A stretch of DNA of 61,249 nt from the IMG/VR virus record IMGVR_UViG_3300007871_000033, positions 1 to 61,249 of that record; one strand, given 5' to 3'. This DNA comes from a virus. The position numbers were made by a program, and so were the translations under genes. This document shows positions 46,555 through 56,188 of the stretch, in pieces. Numbering within the stretch: position 1 is the stretch's first letter; each line of letters begins with the position of its first letter. The notes under the pieces are model-generated. The model was not told the origin of the DNA and did no database searches. It worked only from the letters and a program-made list of their open reading frames with translations.

Positions 46555-47301
46555 ATGCAACATGGCTGGACTGACGAAGACACATTCACATTCTTCATGC
46601 CCGCGACCGCTCTTGAAGTAAAGAAGTCTGGAAAAGGCAAAGACACCAAGCGTTGGATTCAGGGAATCGCTTCCACTGACTCCCGCGACTTACAGGGTGA
46701 AATTGTCAAGCAACACGGCATTGACTTCTCATACTTCCTGAAGCACGGGTACTTCAACGATGATCACAAGACCGGACCTGAACACAAGGTCGGGCAACCT
46801 ACTGAATGCAAAATCACCAAGAACGGTATGTGGGTGAAGGGTTTTCTCTTCAATAGCCACAAGAAGGCAGACGAGTACTGGGAGCTAATGCACGCTCTCA
46901 ACGAGTCTGGTTCCACCCGTCAGGTTGGTTTCTCTATTCAGGGCAAGGTAAAGAGGCGTGCGGGCAAAGAGATTGCCGAATGTTGGATTCAAGACATCGC
47001 ACTAACCCCCGCACCAGTAAATACAACTACGTGGGCAGAGATTGCAAAATCCTTGTCTGCAGATAAATGGGCACTAACTAAATCTGACGTTGCTGATGAA
47101 GCAGAAGAGGATGAAGAGAAGGCATTAACCGCAGGCGGTGGATCACCGCTTGTACCAGAGAGTCTTGAAGGTGGCGTCAAAAAGGATCGCACTAGCAAGG
47201 CATTAACCTACGACGAGACTGTAGATCACCTCCAGAAGTCCGAAGGACTAACAGAGGAAGCTGCAGTGGCTGTCGCAAATGTAGTGTTTGAGCTTTTTTA
47301 A
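46555..47301 (+). CDS. Prohead serine protease, HK97-type (248 aa)
   Basis: GIASTDSRDLQGEIVKQHGID is the family start. Catalytic H71 in DDHKTG and S127 in VGFSIQG fit the HK97 gp4/herpes assemblin fold; IQDIALTPAPVN follows. It cleaves scaffold and capsid proteins during maturation. Residues after 175 (EEKALTAGG and onward) may be a scaffold-like tail that it removes itself. Confidence 0.86.
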   Translation: MQHGWTDEDTFTFFMPATALEVKKSGKGKDTKRWIQGIASTDSRDLQGEIVKQHGIDFSYFLKHGYFNDDHKTGPEHKVGQPTECKITKNGMWVKGFLFNSHKKADEYWELMHALNESGSTRQVGFSIQGKVKRRAGKEIAECWIQDIALTPAPVNTTTWAEIAKSLSADKWALTKSDVADEAEEDEEKALTAGGGSPLVPESLEGGVKKDRTSKALTYDETVDHLQKSEGLTEEAAVAVANVVFELF

Positions 47302-47312
47302 GGAGCAATCAA

Positions 47313-48269
47313 ATGAGTGAAAAAACTGTAGCAGAAGAGAGTGTCTCAAAGGCACTTGAAACGCTCCAGGATCTCGCAAAGGGCCACAGCTCACGCGGCA
47401 CCGCAACGACTGATGTAGAGTCGATGCGAGATGCTGGCGCAGGCGCTGGTTCCGATGGTGGATCAACTCAGGTATTCCATACGCCAACCAACTCTGACCC
47501 AGGAACATGGGCCGGAACAGGACAGCGTACGTCACCTGAGGATGGAGCAACAGACGGTATTGACGAGAACGGAACGGACTATTCCGGTTCCGCAGAAATG
47601 GTCAAGTCCGTACTAGCCAAGGCAGCAGCAGGGGAAACCCTTGATGCAGTAGAGAAGGCCGTTCTTTCCGCAGTAATCGAGAAGGGTATGTTCGACAACT
47701 TCTCCGGTACTGGCAAGAAGAGCGTCTCTAAGGCAGCTGACTGTGATGACAAGGACGACGACAAGGATGACGACAAGGACGACAAAAAGAATCCTTTCGC
47801 CAAGAGCCTTCTTGAGAACGAAGACGTTTCCAAGGGTCTTGAGGTTTCGTCCTTCCTAGCTGGCTGGGCCAACGTAAACAGCGATGCACTTTCGGGTGTT
47901 GAGGCTCGTCTTACGAAGTCCCTCGAAGGCGCACACGCGGAGCAAAACGGATACAATGCAGAGCTTGCGAAGTCAATCGTAGGTCTTGCAGAGGTTCTTA
48001 CCCTCCAGTCTCAGCGCATCGAGCAGCTTGAGAGCACGCCAGCGCGCGCTCCTAAGTCCGCAACGGCCGTTGAGAAGAGCTTTGGCGCAGGCGGAGCAGC
48101 AGCACCTGAGGGTGAGCAGCTTTCGAAGAGCCAGGTTCTAGGCACCATGACTGAAATGGTTCAGTCGGGAGATCTCAGTGCAACTGAGGTCGTTAAGTTT
48201 GAGTCCACAAATGTCCTCGCATCGGACTTGGACGCTAAAATCCGCGCATACCGTACCGGTAGTCGCTAA
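47313..48269 (+). CDS. Probable scaffolding protein (318 aa)
   Basis: Acidic/basic, disordered and helical, with a Lys/Asp run (KDDDKDDDKDDKK) and SKALETLQDLAKG. Placed between prohead protease and capsid, the usual place for a scaffold. Contains several EKS and KSL motifs that could be cleavage points. Confidence 0.65.
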   Translation: MSEKTVAEESVSKALETLQDLAKGHSSRGTATTDVESMRDAGAGAGSDGGSTQVFHTPTNSDPGTWAGTGQRTSPEDGATDGIDENGTDYSGSAEMVKSVLAKAAAGETLDAVEKAVLSAVIEKGMFDNFSGTGKKSVSKAADCDDKDDDKDDDKDDKKNPFAKSLLENEDVSKGLEVSSFLAGWANVNSDALSGVEARLTKSLEGAHAEQNGYNAELAKSIVGLAEVLTLQSQRIEQLESTPARAPKSATAVEKSFGAGGAAAPEGEQLSKSQVLGTMTEMVQSGDLSATEVVKFESTNVLASDLDAKIRAYRTGSR

Positions 48270-48293
48270 TAGAATCTATTAGGAGAATATAAA

Positions 48294-49748
48294 ATGACTA
48301 TTGGTCTTTCGTCCTTTCAGAACTCAACGTCAGGTATGTCTGGTTTCGGTGCAGGAACCGATCAGGATATCGCTGAGCTGAGCAAAGCACTTGAAGCTGG
48401 TTACCAGACCGGCGCAGGTAAAACAGGTGGTTCCGCACTTCGTGTCGAGTCCCTTGAAGCATCACTTAAGGTGCTTACCTACACCTCCTCCCATATTAAA
48501 CTATGGAAGAAGATCCCCAAGAGCCCAGCTTACTCGACCGTTGAGGAATACAACCAACTAATTAACTACGGTGGAAACCAGAATCCTTTCGTTCAGGAAG
48601 GTGAGCTTCCACAGGCTACCGACACTTCGTACGCACGTCGTGTTCAGCTTGTTAAGTTCCTTGGTACCACCCGCGAGGTCACGCATCAGGCGTCCCTTGT
48701 CCATCCAGCTCATGGCGACTTGATCGCTCTTGAGAACCAGTCGGGCATCCTTTGGTTGCTCGAACAAGTTGAACGTAACTTGTTCGCTGGTGACTCCTCT
48801 CTCTCCTTCGATGGTGAAGCAGAGCAGTGGGATGGCCTTGACTCCTTGATTGATGCATCGTCCGTTCTCGACTTGGAAGGTAACTCCATCCAGGAAGCAG
48901 ACATGGAAGAGGCAGCAAACGAGATCATCGAGAACTACGGTTTCCCAACCGACATGTTCCTCGGTACTCGCACGATGTCCGACCTTGTAAAGACGTTCTA
49001 CCCTCGTGAGCGCGTCTCCCTACCTGCACCACAAAATGGTCAGGTTGGTCAGTCCATCCAGACAATCAGCACCCAGGCTGGCGTAATCGAGTTCAACCCT
49101 GACGTATTCATTCGTCAGACCTCGACCCCACCTGCAGCTGCAACGTCTCCAAATGCTCCAGCGGCTCCAGCGATCATCGCTGCGATTACGCCAACTGGCA
49201 CATCTGGTGACCACAACAAGGGTGCCCCAACCGGTACCTCCAACGTGAACTACGTCGCAACGGCTTGTAACCGTTTCGGTGAGTCCGCTCCTTCCCCAGT
49301 TCAGGCTGCGGTTGAGGCACAGACTCAGGTTAACAAGGACGCCGGAACTTACCTTCCTGTCTCTGTTGATAACGCACCTTCTGTTGGTGCCTTCCCAGCT
49401 GAATACCTTCGCATCTACCGCTCGTCTGCAACTCTTGCAGCTGGCGTTCCTACGGATCTTTCGGCTTACGCCCTTGTCGCTCAGGTTCCAGTTGCCTCCC
49501 AGGCAGCCTCAGGTACCACAGTCTGGAACGATGAAAACCTTACCCTACCATTCACGTCTACGGCGTACTTGGGTGAGCTTACACCATCGGTTCTTACATT
49601 CCGTCAGCTCATGCCTATGATGAAGATGGACCTTGCAGTTCTCTCCCCAGCTTACCGTTGGATGATTCTTCTGTACGGTACTCCAATCCTCTTCGCTCCT
49701 AAGAAGTGGATTCGCATGATCAACATCGGTCGTCTCGAAGTTCGTTAA
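48294..49748 (+). CDS. Major capsid protein, HK97-fold (484 aa)
   Basis: ALRVESLEASLKVLTYTSSH, FVQEGELPQATDTSYARR and VTHQASLVH match major capsid proteins of SPO1/A511-like myoviruses. A Pro/Ala/Thr-rich insert of about 100 residues near 280-385 looks like an Ig/FN3-type surface domain. GGAG binding site; strong expression expected. Confidence 0.85.
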   Translation: MTIGLSSFQNSTSGMSGFGAGTDQDIAELSKALEAGYQTGAGKTGGSALRVESLEASLKVLTYTSSHIKLWKKIPKSPAYSTVEEYNQLINYGGNQNPFVQEGELPQATDTSYARRVQLVKFLGTTREVTHQASLVHPAHGDLIALENQSGILWLLEQVERNLFAGDSSLSFDGEAEQWDGLDSLIDASSVLDLEGNSIQEADMEEAANEIIENYGFPTDMFLGTRTMSDLVKTFYPRERVSLPAPQNGQVGQSIQTISTQAGVIEFNPDVFIRQTSTPPAAATSPNAPAAPAIIAAITPTGTSGDHNKGAPTGTSNVNYVATACNRFGESAPSPVQAAVEAQTQVNKDAGTYLPVSVDNAPSVGAFPAEYLRIYRSSATLAAGVPTDLSAYALVAQVPVASQAASGTTVWNDENLTLPFTSTAYLGELTPSVLTFRQLMPMMKMDLAVLSPAYRWMILLYGTPILFAPKKWIRMINIGRLEVR

Positions 49749-49757
49749 AGGATAGGT

Positions 49758-49783
49758 AGGGGCTAGGAATCATTCTAGCCCCT
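49758..49783 (+). terminator. Hairpin after the capsid gene
   Basis: AGGGGCTAG, 8-nt loop, CTAGCCCCT: a perfect 9-bp stem, with only a weak T run (TTGTTTT). Likely a leaky terminator or RNA-stabilising stem lowering expression of the neck genes. Confidence 0.7.
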
Positions 49784-49795
49784 GCCCCTTGTTTT

Positions 49796-50443
49796 ATGGC
49801 TAAGTGTCAATGGTGTGATAAAGAACTTCCTTCAAATAATGAGGAAGTTAACTCTTGTGGCTCTTGCCTATTTCGATCCCGAGAAGAAGCTAATAAGGCT
49901 TCGGACGAAGATGGAGATACAAACCCAGAAGGTGTCAAGGTAAACTTTGACCTTTCTGGACTGGGTGAGGATAAGAAGATATCCAAAGCCAAGGGTAAAA
50001 GAGCAGGAGAGATTAGATCTACCGTGTTCGCTAACTCCATGAAACCGGAACATCCACAAACGAATCAGGAGATACTGATGAAGAGAGTGAAAGTAAAGAG
50101 TAATAGCATTCGCGGCAAAGTTCTTGTCGTGGGTGATTCATTAGTTCTTAACTTCGATGAGAATGGTGTCGCTGAATGTTTTGCAAGCGATGTCCCTCAG
50201 ATCAAAGCCTACTCCCGTGTACGCCCTAACAGGATCGCGGTAGTCGAAGAGGCCCCTAAGAAGGCCGCTCCAGCCCCAGCTCCAGCCCCTGCTCCAGCCC
50301 CTAAGAAGGAAGAGAAGAAGGAAGAGAAGAAGGCTGAGGTCAAGGTTTCGAAGCCTAAGAGCGATAAACCTAAAGAAGACAAACCCAGCTTCTTCAAGAA
50401 GGCAGCCCCTAAGAAGGCAGCCCCTAAGAAGGACGTTGAGTAA
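49796..50443 (+). CDS. Zinc-ribbon protein with Lys/Ala/Pro tail (215 aa)
   Basis: N-terminal CQWCDKELPSNNEEVNSCGSC zinc ribbon, a small middle domain, then AP-rich and KKAAPKK repeats from about 150. The tail resembles those of the 31135 and 55891 genes. Probably virion-associated or DNA-binding. Confidence 0.68.
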   Translation: MAKCQWCDKELPSNNEEVNSCGSCLFRSREEANKASDEDGDTNPEGVKVNFDLSGLGEDKKISKAKGKRAGEIRSTVFANSMKPEHPQTNQEILMKRVKVKSNSIRGKVLVVGDSLVLNFDENGVAECFASDVPQIKAYSRVRPNRIAVVEEAPKKAAPAPAPAPAPAPKKEEKKEEKKAEVKVSKPKSDKPKEDKPSFFKKAAPKKAAPKKDVE

Positions 50444-50454
50444 GGAATATAATC

Positions 50455-50700
50455 ATGGCAAGAGCAAGAAAAGTCGTAAGCGACCAGAACAGCCAGGAGT
50501 TCGATGAGCTTCGCCGCCAGTTTAACAACCTACTAGCTATTATGGAGGCAACCACTGATTTCAGTACCCTTCAGACAGCTATCACAGCCGGTGTAGACGC
50601 CGCTGATACAGGTCGTGAACTTAACGGTGTTCGTCCAACCCCAACCCATCCTCGCCGTCCCCGTAATCTGGAGACTGAGGAATTGGGTACTGACTACTAA
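50455..50700 (+). CDS. Hypothetical protein (81 aa)
   Basis: Basic helical start (ARARKVVSDQNSQEFDELRR), then a Thr/Asp-rich end. Follows the capsid-linked gene within 15 nt; no family recognised. Confidence 0.62.
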   Translation: MARARKVVSDQNSQEFDELRRQFNNLLAIMEATTDFSTLQTAITAGVDAADTGRELNGVRPTPTHPRRPRNLETEELGTDY

Positions 50701-50726
50701 GTCGTAGACATAAGAAAATAATACCA

Positions 50727-50770
50727 TACCCTCCTCCCCCTTCTAAAGGGCAGGGGGGTATTGTATTTTA
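50727..50770 (+). terminator. Intrinsic terminator
   Basis: TACCCTCC pairs with GGGGGGTA around a second small stem, followed by TTGTATTTT. Closes the capsid transcription unit. Confidence 0.65.
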
Positions 50771-50830
50771 AGCCCCTTGATGCTACAATGAGCTAGTATC
50801 AATTTCCACTCCTATAGAGAGTTTTAAATT

Positions 50831-51772
50831 ATGTCGTGTGTAATACTCTTACAGAGCACGCCGTCAACCGTCGCGGTATACCTTGAGTTGACCGCTGGTG
50901 GCGCTGCCACAGGTCTAGTCTATTCTGATGTTACCGTAGACCTGCAGAAGGCTGGTGGCTCTTTTGTCAACAAGAGCCCCCTGACCACAGCTAACGCCGC
51001 TGCCACTATAGGCACTGGTGCTAATGGAGCTGTAGACATCACAGCAGACGGGTTGCTAACAGGAGCAGCAGGCAACGCTGCCACAGTTCAGGTAGTAGAT
51101 CCCTCCCCAACCAACGGAGCCCTTTCTGCTGTTGCAGTAGGGGGTGTTCTTACAGTTACCCTTGCAGTCGCCGCTGGTGTCCTTGACACAGGGTCTAACA
51201 CGGCTGCTCTAGTAGCTACTGCTATCGACGCGCTTGACGACTTCACAGCCTCTGAGACCGGAACCGGAGCTGACTCTCTCACACTTGATGAGGGTCCTAC
51301 GGCTTTCACTGGTGGTGTTGACTTATTCAATGAGATTGGGAGCGGTTGGTACAGCGTCTCTGTTTCGGCTACTGATACAGATACCCTAGGAAATATGTAT
51401 GTAAGGGTATCCTCCGCCACCACCAAGACCTCCCTCACCCCGGCTTTTATTGCTGTGGCTGCCCCAGCCCCTACGGCCACTCTGAACATTGGAACTACCC
51501 TGTTGTTCGGCTACATAGTAGACGCTCAGGGAGCACCACTAGCAGGAGCCGCTGTTTCCGCCAAAGTTCTAGCTACCCCATCCGTGGGCTACTCTGTAAC
51601 AGAGGGCTACGTGCAGGGCACCTCCTTAGTTACAACTAACACTGACGCATCTGGGTTCTTTCAGATCTCCTTGGTGACTGGTTCGCAGGTTGATTTCTTC
51701 ATCCCTTCGTCCAACTACCGCCGCACATTAGAAGTGCCCACGACCTCACAAAACGTTTTCGACATTCCCTAG
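50831..51772 (+). CDS. Virion protein with beta-sandwich domains (313 aa)
   Basis: Ala/Thr/Val/Gly-rich. Residues about 55-165 share a domain with the next gene (IGTGANGAVDITADG, GVLDTGSNTAALVATAIDAL). The C-terminal VDAQGAPLAGAAVSAKVL...TNTDASGFFQISL looks like a CNA-B/carboxypeptidase-regulatory-type sandwich. Capsid decoration or neck fibre is likely. Confidence 0.65.
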   Translation: MSCVILLQSTPSTVAVYLELTAGGAATGLVYSDVTVDLQKAGGSFVNKSPLTTANAAATIGTGANGAVDITADGLLTGAAGNAATVQVVDPSPTNGALSAVAVGGVLTVTLAVAAGVLDTGSNTAALVATAIDALDDFTASETGTGADSLTLDEGPTAFTGGVDLFNEIGSGWYSVSVSATDTDTLGNMYVRVSSATTKTSLTPAFIAVAAPAPTATLNIGTTLLFGYIVDAQGAPLAGAAVSAKVLATPSVGYSVTEGYVQGTSLVTTNTDASGFFQISLVTGSQVDFFIPSSNYRRTLEVPTTSQNVFDIP

Positions 51773-51780
51773 GAGCTTAG

Positions 51781-53613
51781 ATGGCTACTCCGACAGCAAT
51801 TGAAGTCTCCGTAGACGCGGAGGAATACTCCCGGTATGAAACAGGCAGAGACACCATCACGGTAACTCTGGCTATTTCTGGGGGCGCTCCCTATACAGCA
51901 GAGCAGGTTTTCGTGGACCTTGTAAAGGCCCGTAGATCCAGAGATGCTGTTGTGGCTACCTCCACAGCTACCTTCACCAACACCGCTGATCCACAGATGA
52001 CGGTCGTTGAGTTCTTCCTACCGGACATCGTGGACCAGGACCTTATCAGTCTTATCCGCCATGGCCAGTACTTCATCCAGGCTACCAGCGTAACAGACGA
52101 CACCATTACGGCCACTACCGACGATTTTGACATCAGCATCGTCACTGTAGAGCGCCTGAAGAGTGACTTCCTGTTCGGCCTAGATCTATCCGCAACAGAG
52201 ATTAGAGAGCCAAAGTTTCAGCCCCAAGAGATTACCGGCGTAACCATTGAGGAGCTATCCAAGACACATCCCCTTGGTGTGGGCAATTTGGGTTACGTCT
52301 ATAATGAGGATGATACAGCAAACGCTACCGCCTCTATTGGAACCGGCGCTGATGGAGTGGTCACCATCACAGCAGAAGGGGACCTCGCCGGATCTGACGG
52401 AAACGCCTATACGGTGTCTGTTATTACGACAGCCGGAACTCAGTCACTTTCCGCTGCTGTAGTTAGTAACGAGCTTCAAGTAACCCTAGCCGCCACAGGC
52501 GGAGTACTCGACGTTGGTGCCAATACCGCTACTCTCATAGCAGCTGCTATTGGTGCTCTTGATGATTTTAGCGCCGTAGCTTCAGGCACAGGCGCAGACG
52601 AAATAGTCGCCGCTGAAGGCCCCTTCCAGTTCTCTGGTGGAGCCACCACTGTCATACGTCAGCTCAACTGGAATGCAGGCCCCCTAGTCAGCATCTCTCA
52701 GGCTGGCGTCTACATCCTTCTATCCGGCAACGGTGGAGGAGGCGGCAACGACTGCGCAGGCGCAGGCGGAGTGCTCGCTATCGGTGACGGTCGCGAATAC
52801 ATTTGCGTGCGCGTAAAGAGCGCACTACTAACTCCTTCCGCAAGCGTCACTGAGGCCATCCTCATTGACAAGAAGAAGATGGACGATGACTCCATCAAGC
52901 GCTACATTTGCCAGGCTGTTTCCTGGGTGGAAAAGGACTTCCTTGCCACCTATGTAGAGCCAACCAACGTGGTGACGGACAGAGATCCTACCACAATCCA
53001 GTACTCTGCGGGCATCAATGCCCCGGCCCCTATCTTCACAGATACGGACTTCGATTACATCGTGAGCCCCTTGACCTACTTCGTTCCACGAAGCCAGGGT
53101 AAGTGGGTTCAAATCCAAACACCGTACCCGCAGCTTCTCCGTGTAGACAGCCTGTTTGGTGCAATCGCTAACACTCGTGTTATCGACATTGACCTAGAAT
53201 GGATCGAGCACTCTGAACAGGGTGGCATGATCCAGTTGGTCCCATTTAACCAAGAGATTGCTTTCGACTTTATCGGGCTTCTCTGGGTGAATGCTATTAG
53301 AGGTGCAGCCGAGCTTCCGAACTTCTGGCATTTCAATGCCATAGTCGGCTTGCGTGAAGCAAGCTGCGATATTCAGGAGCTTATCGCAAAAAAGGCTGCT
53401 GTTGATGCCCTCGTAATGGCCGGTCAGGCGCTGCGTCCTGGCTTGGGTTCTGTTAGCCTCTCACGAGACGGTGTCTCCGAGAGTGTTAGCTACCTGAACT
53501 CCGCTACATACGGAATGTTCACAGGAACAATCAACTCATATAAAGAGTGGATTTCAGACCATGGCAGAGAGCTTAGAGCTAAGTACCGTGGTGTTACAAT
53601 GGTTGTTGTGTAA
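51781..53613 (+). CDS. Virion protein containing the same beta domain (610 aa)
   Basis: An N-terminal beta-rich part with an inserted domain at about 180-290 (IGTGADGVVTITAEG, GVLDVGANTATLIAAAIGAL) like that of the preceding gene. The C-terminal 300 residues (PRSQGKWVQIQTPYPQLLRVD, QEIAFDFIGLLWVNAIRGAAELPNFWHF) are a different fold. Adjacent to neck genes, so probably a head-tail connector or collar protein. Confidence 0.65.
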   Translation: MATPTAIEVSVDAEEYSRYETGRDTITVTLAISGGAPYTAEQVFVDLVKARRSRDAVVATSTATFTNTADPQMTVVEFFLPDIVDQDLISLIRHGQYFIQATSVTDDTITATTDDFDISIVTVERLKSDFLFGLDLSATEIREPKFQPQEITGVTIEELSKTHPLGVGNLGYVYNEDDTANATASIGTGADGVVTITAEGDLAGSDGNAYTVSVITTAGTQSLSAAVVSNELQVTLAATGGVLDVGANTATLIAAAIGALDDFSAVASGTGADEIVAAEGPFQFSGGATTVIRQLNWNAGPLVSISQAGVYILLSGNGGGGGNDCAGAGGVLAIGDGREYICVRVKSALLTPSASVTEAILIDKKKMDDDSIKRYICQAVSWVEKDFLATYVEPTNVVTDRDPTTIQYSAGINAPAPIFTDTDFDYIVSPLTYFVPRSQGKWVQIQTPYPQLLRVDSLFGAIANTRVIDIDLEWIEHSEQGGMIQLVPFNQEIAFDFIGLLWVNAIRGAAELPNFWHFNAIVGLREASCDIQELIAKKAAVDALVMAGQALRPGLGSVSLSRDGVSESVSYLNSATYGMFTGTINSYKEWISDHGRELRAKYRGVTMVVV

Positions 53614-54404
53614 TGAGTATCTTAGGCGTAGACTTTGACTTCGCCCGACTGGAAGAGCTGATTGAGGCTCGCGGGGACGAGGTTATCCTAGAGACAGCAG
53701 TTGCTTGCACCTGCCGTAATGGTGACCTGCACTCTGCACTCATCTCCCGAGAGGGCCGACCAGCCAACCAGAGAAGCCTAGCCTGCCCACAGTGTATGGG
53801 TGACGGCTTCCTTTACCGCAATGCCCGCAAGGTCAGAGGCCTTATGACCTCCCTTGACCCAGGCAGGAACCGACAGCTATACGAGATGGGTTACGCCGTT
53901 CCTGGCGATGCCACATTCTCCCCCTCCCTACGAGCTGGCTTCCTCACAGACTTTGACAAGATCACATTCTGCACAGCTATGCCAGTAAATGAGGGACAGG
54001 TCATCCGTCGTGGAGGCCACACCTTCGAGGACAACGTTCAGTACGTCACCGACCTGGAAACCAACGAGGACCGCCTCTGGTACCGCCCAGCCTGCTCCAT
54101 CTGGTGCGAGGACAGCAACGGCGTGGTTTACACCCAGGGTTCGGACTTCGTGTTCGAGTCCAAGAAGATTCAGTGGGTTGGAAACCAACCAGACCTTGGA
54201 ACCTTGTTCACCGTCAAGTTCACTGCCTACCTTGAGTGGGTAGCCTACTCCTCTCCTTTCCAAAGGATTGATAGAGGACGAAGCCTCGGTCAGCGTGTGA
54301 TGATTCGCAAGAAGCACGTCACGTTCACCACAGACAGTCCAATGGACAGCCCAGCTTACAGGGCTCAGAAAGAGGCAGACTTCACCACTAGGACCAAGAT
54401 CTAA
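53613..54404 (+). CDS. Neck / head-completion protein with zinc site (263 aa)
   Basis: ACTCRNGDLHSAL and LACPQCMGDGF give a CxC...CxxC zinc site near residues 28-55, a layout found in adaptor-type neck proteins of large myoviruses. The rest is beta-rich. Coupled to neighbours by stop/start overlaps. Confidence 0.62.
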   Translation: MSILGVDFDFARLEELIEARGDEVILETAVACTCRNGDLHSALISREGRPANQRSLACPQCMGDGFLYRNARKVRGLMTSLDPGRNRQLYEMGYAVPGDATFSPSLRAGFLTDFDKITFCTAMPVNEGQVIRRGGHTFEDNVQYVTDLETNEDRLWYRPACSIWCEDSNGVVYTQGSDFVFESKKIQWVGNQPDLGTLFTVKFTAYLEWVAYSSPFQRIDRGRSLGQRVMIRKKHVTFTTDSPMDSPAYRAQKEADFTTRTKI

Positions 54405-54880
54405 TGGCTGAGTATGAAATAGTCAAGATTCACATCCCTGATACGTTGTTCAACGTAGGGGAGTTCGACGACGCTATGGATATGGTGCTTCACAAGATTG
54501 CCTGGGAAGCGGAGGATTTCTGGCGCACCCTAGCGGGTCAGAGACTGAAGACCACCAGAGAGCAGTATCAGAACGCGATCAAGACCACAGGCGCTTCCTC
54601 TGTGGGAACCATCTCCATTGTGTTGGACGGAGGCTTCCTACCCTGGGCCGTAGAGCAAGGAACCGGGAGCTACACTATGAATGTCAAACGAGGACAAATT
54701 GTCCCAATGAACATGAATAGGCAAATCATCTTCACCAGCCCAAGCTCTTGGGTAACAGGAACAGGTGAAGCGTGGAAGCATCCCGGCTTCCCTGGCATGA
54801 ATATGGTGGACGATGTTATAGAGGAAATTCAGAACGTGATTGCTCCTAAATATATTGGAGAGGCATTGGACGAGCTATGA
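54404..54880 (+). CDS. HK97 gp10-like neck protein (158 aa)
   Basis: Helical start (MDMVLHKIAWEAEDFWRTLA), then VLDGGFLPWAVEQGTGSYTM and the C-terminal helix, as in gp10/tail-completion proteins. Position between adaptor and tail terminator supports it. Confidence 0.68.
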   Translation: MAEYEIVKIHIPDTLFNVGEFDDAMDMVLHKIAWEAEDFWRTLAGQRLKTTREQYQNAIKTTGASSVGTISIVLDGGFLPWAVEQGTGSYTMNVKRGQIVPMNMNRQIIFTSPSSWVTGTGEAWKHPGFPGMNMVDDVIEEIQNVIAPKYIGEALDEL

Positions 54881-55878
54881 GTGTAATCCCAGAGGTAATA
54901 CTACAGAAGGCCATTATAGCGGGCTTTAGAGCGATGCGAGAAGACAGTCGTATCCTTGACGCAATCTTCCGTCATATGAACCAGGATCAGCTCGATGCTA
55001 TCAAGAGCTTCATTCTGGAGACCCCTATCGACTTCTCCATCAACTACCCTCGTAAAGAGCCCACCCTTCCCTCCTTGATATTACTTCTCAGAGGCGAGAG
55101 CGAGTCAGAGACCTTCCTGGGTGACGTTATGGGAGATCGCAGCGATCTATACGTCCCAGACCCAGAGCTGTCATATGACACCCTTGGGGGCAGCGGTGCC
55201 TCTACAAGCGGTTCTAGCGGCCTTCCTGTGAAGATGGCAGGGCCTCTCGGAGTCCAGTCTCAGACCAGTTCTGGCACAATCCTGTTTGACGATGACGAAG
55301 ATATTACTTCTTTGGTGTCGAATATCCTTGAAAATCCTGTTGGATGCCTTATACTATATGTAGTAGAGGGCACTGGTGCTGGCGAGACTTACAATATACT
55401 TCGACTTAGAAGTGATGGTCTTGACATCGACGGTGCGTTCAACCCAGCCCTAGACAACACAAGCGTTGTCGATATTCGTAAACCAGATGATCCCATGCTT
55501 GCCTCAGGCGAGCCTAGCAGGGTCTACGATAGCGAAGGTTCCTACCTTAGAAAAGGTGTGAACTATGCGGCTAACTACAATTTGCATGTGTTAGCTGGAA
55601 AACAGGACGAGGTTATTTACCTATATGCGACAATGAAGGCTCTCCTTTTGTCGCAACGAGCATTCCTGGAAAGCCAGGGAATAATCAACTTAAAGATTGG
55701 CGGATCTGATTTCGCTCCCAGAACTGAGTTCCTACCTGATGAGGTCTTTCAACGAATGATGACCCTTCAGTTTGTTACCCCGTTTAGCTTCCTTGAAGAG
55801 CAAGAAGTCTTTAGTCAGATTCAGCTCAACTACGAAGTTTATGGTGAGACCATCGCTGGTTTCACTTTTACCCTATAA
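54877..55878 (+). CDS. Probable tail terminator / neck protein (333 aa)
   Basis: LDAIKSFILETPIDFSINYP, a Ser/Gly-rich middle, then YLYATMKALLLSQRAFLESQGIINL and EVFQRMMTLQFVTPFSFLE, as in large myovirus tail-terminator proteins. Precedes the sheath gene. Confidence 0.6.
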   Translation: MSVIPEVILQKAIIAGFRAMREDSRILDAIFRHMNQDQLDAIKSFILETPIDFSINYPRKEPTLPSLILLLRGESESETFLGDVMGDRSDLYVPDPELSYDTLGGSGASTSGSSGLPVKMAGPLGVQSQTSSGTILFDDDEDITSLVSNILENPVGCLILYVVEGTGAGETYNILRLRSDGLDIDGAFNPALDNTSVVDIRKPDDPMLASGEPSRVYDSEGSYLRKGVNYAANYNLHVLAGKQDEVIYLYATMKALLLSQRAFLESQGIINLKIGGSDFAPRTEFLPDEVFQRMMTLQFVTPFSFLEEQEVFSQIQLNYEVYGETIAGFTFTL

Positions 55879-55890
55879 GGCGGTTGGTGT

Positions 55891-56172
55891 ATGTCCGAAG
55901 ACACTAAAAAAGAATATAAGCCAGAGTTTGAGCGCGAGTTCAAGTCTGTGGAAAAGAAGGTAGCCCCTAAGAAGGCAGCCCCTAAAAAGAAGGTAGCCCC
56001 TAAGAAGGCAGCCTCCGCCCCAGCCCCCTTTGTGAAACGATACAGTTTCGAGCAGTGGGCATCTCGTCGCGGCGTAAAGAATCACCATCGCGGTGGTCTT
56101 CGCGCATTTATCACCAACTCTAAGAAGTCTCGCACTCTATCTGAGTGGGATGCTTGCTTCACCGGCTATTAA
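55891..56172 (+). CDS. Basic Lys/Ala/Pro repeat protein (93 aa)
   Basis: APKKAAPKKKVAPKKAA repeats, then RYSFEQWASRRGVKNHHRGGLRAF, whose core is a helix. A third gene with histone-like repeats in the virion module. DNA or scaffold binding is inferred. Confidence 0.65.
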   Translation: MSEDTKKEYKPEFEREFKSVEKKVAPKKAAPKKKVAPKKAASAPAPFVKRYSFEQWASRRGVKNHHRGGLRAFITNSKKSRTLSEWDACFTGY

Positions 56173-56188
56173 TAGGAGATAAGCTATC

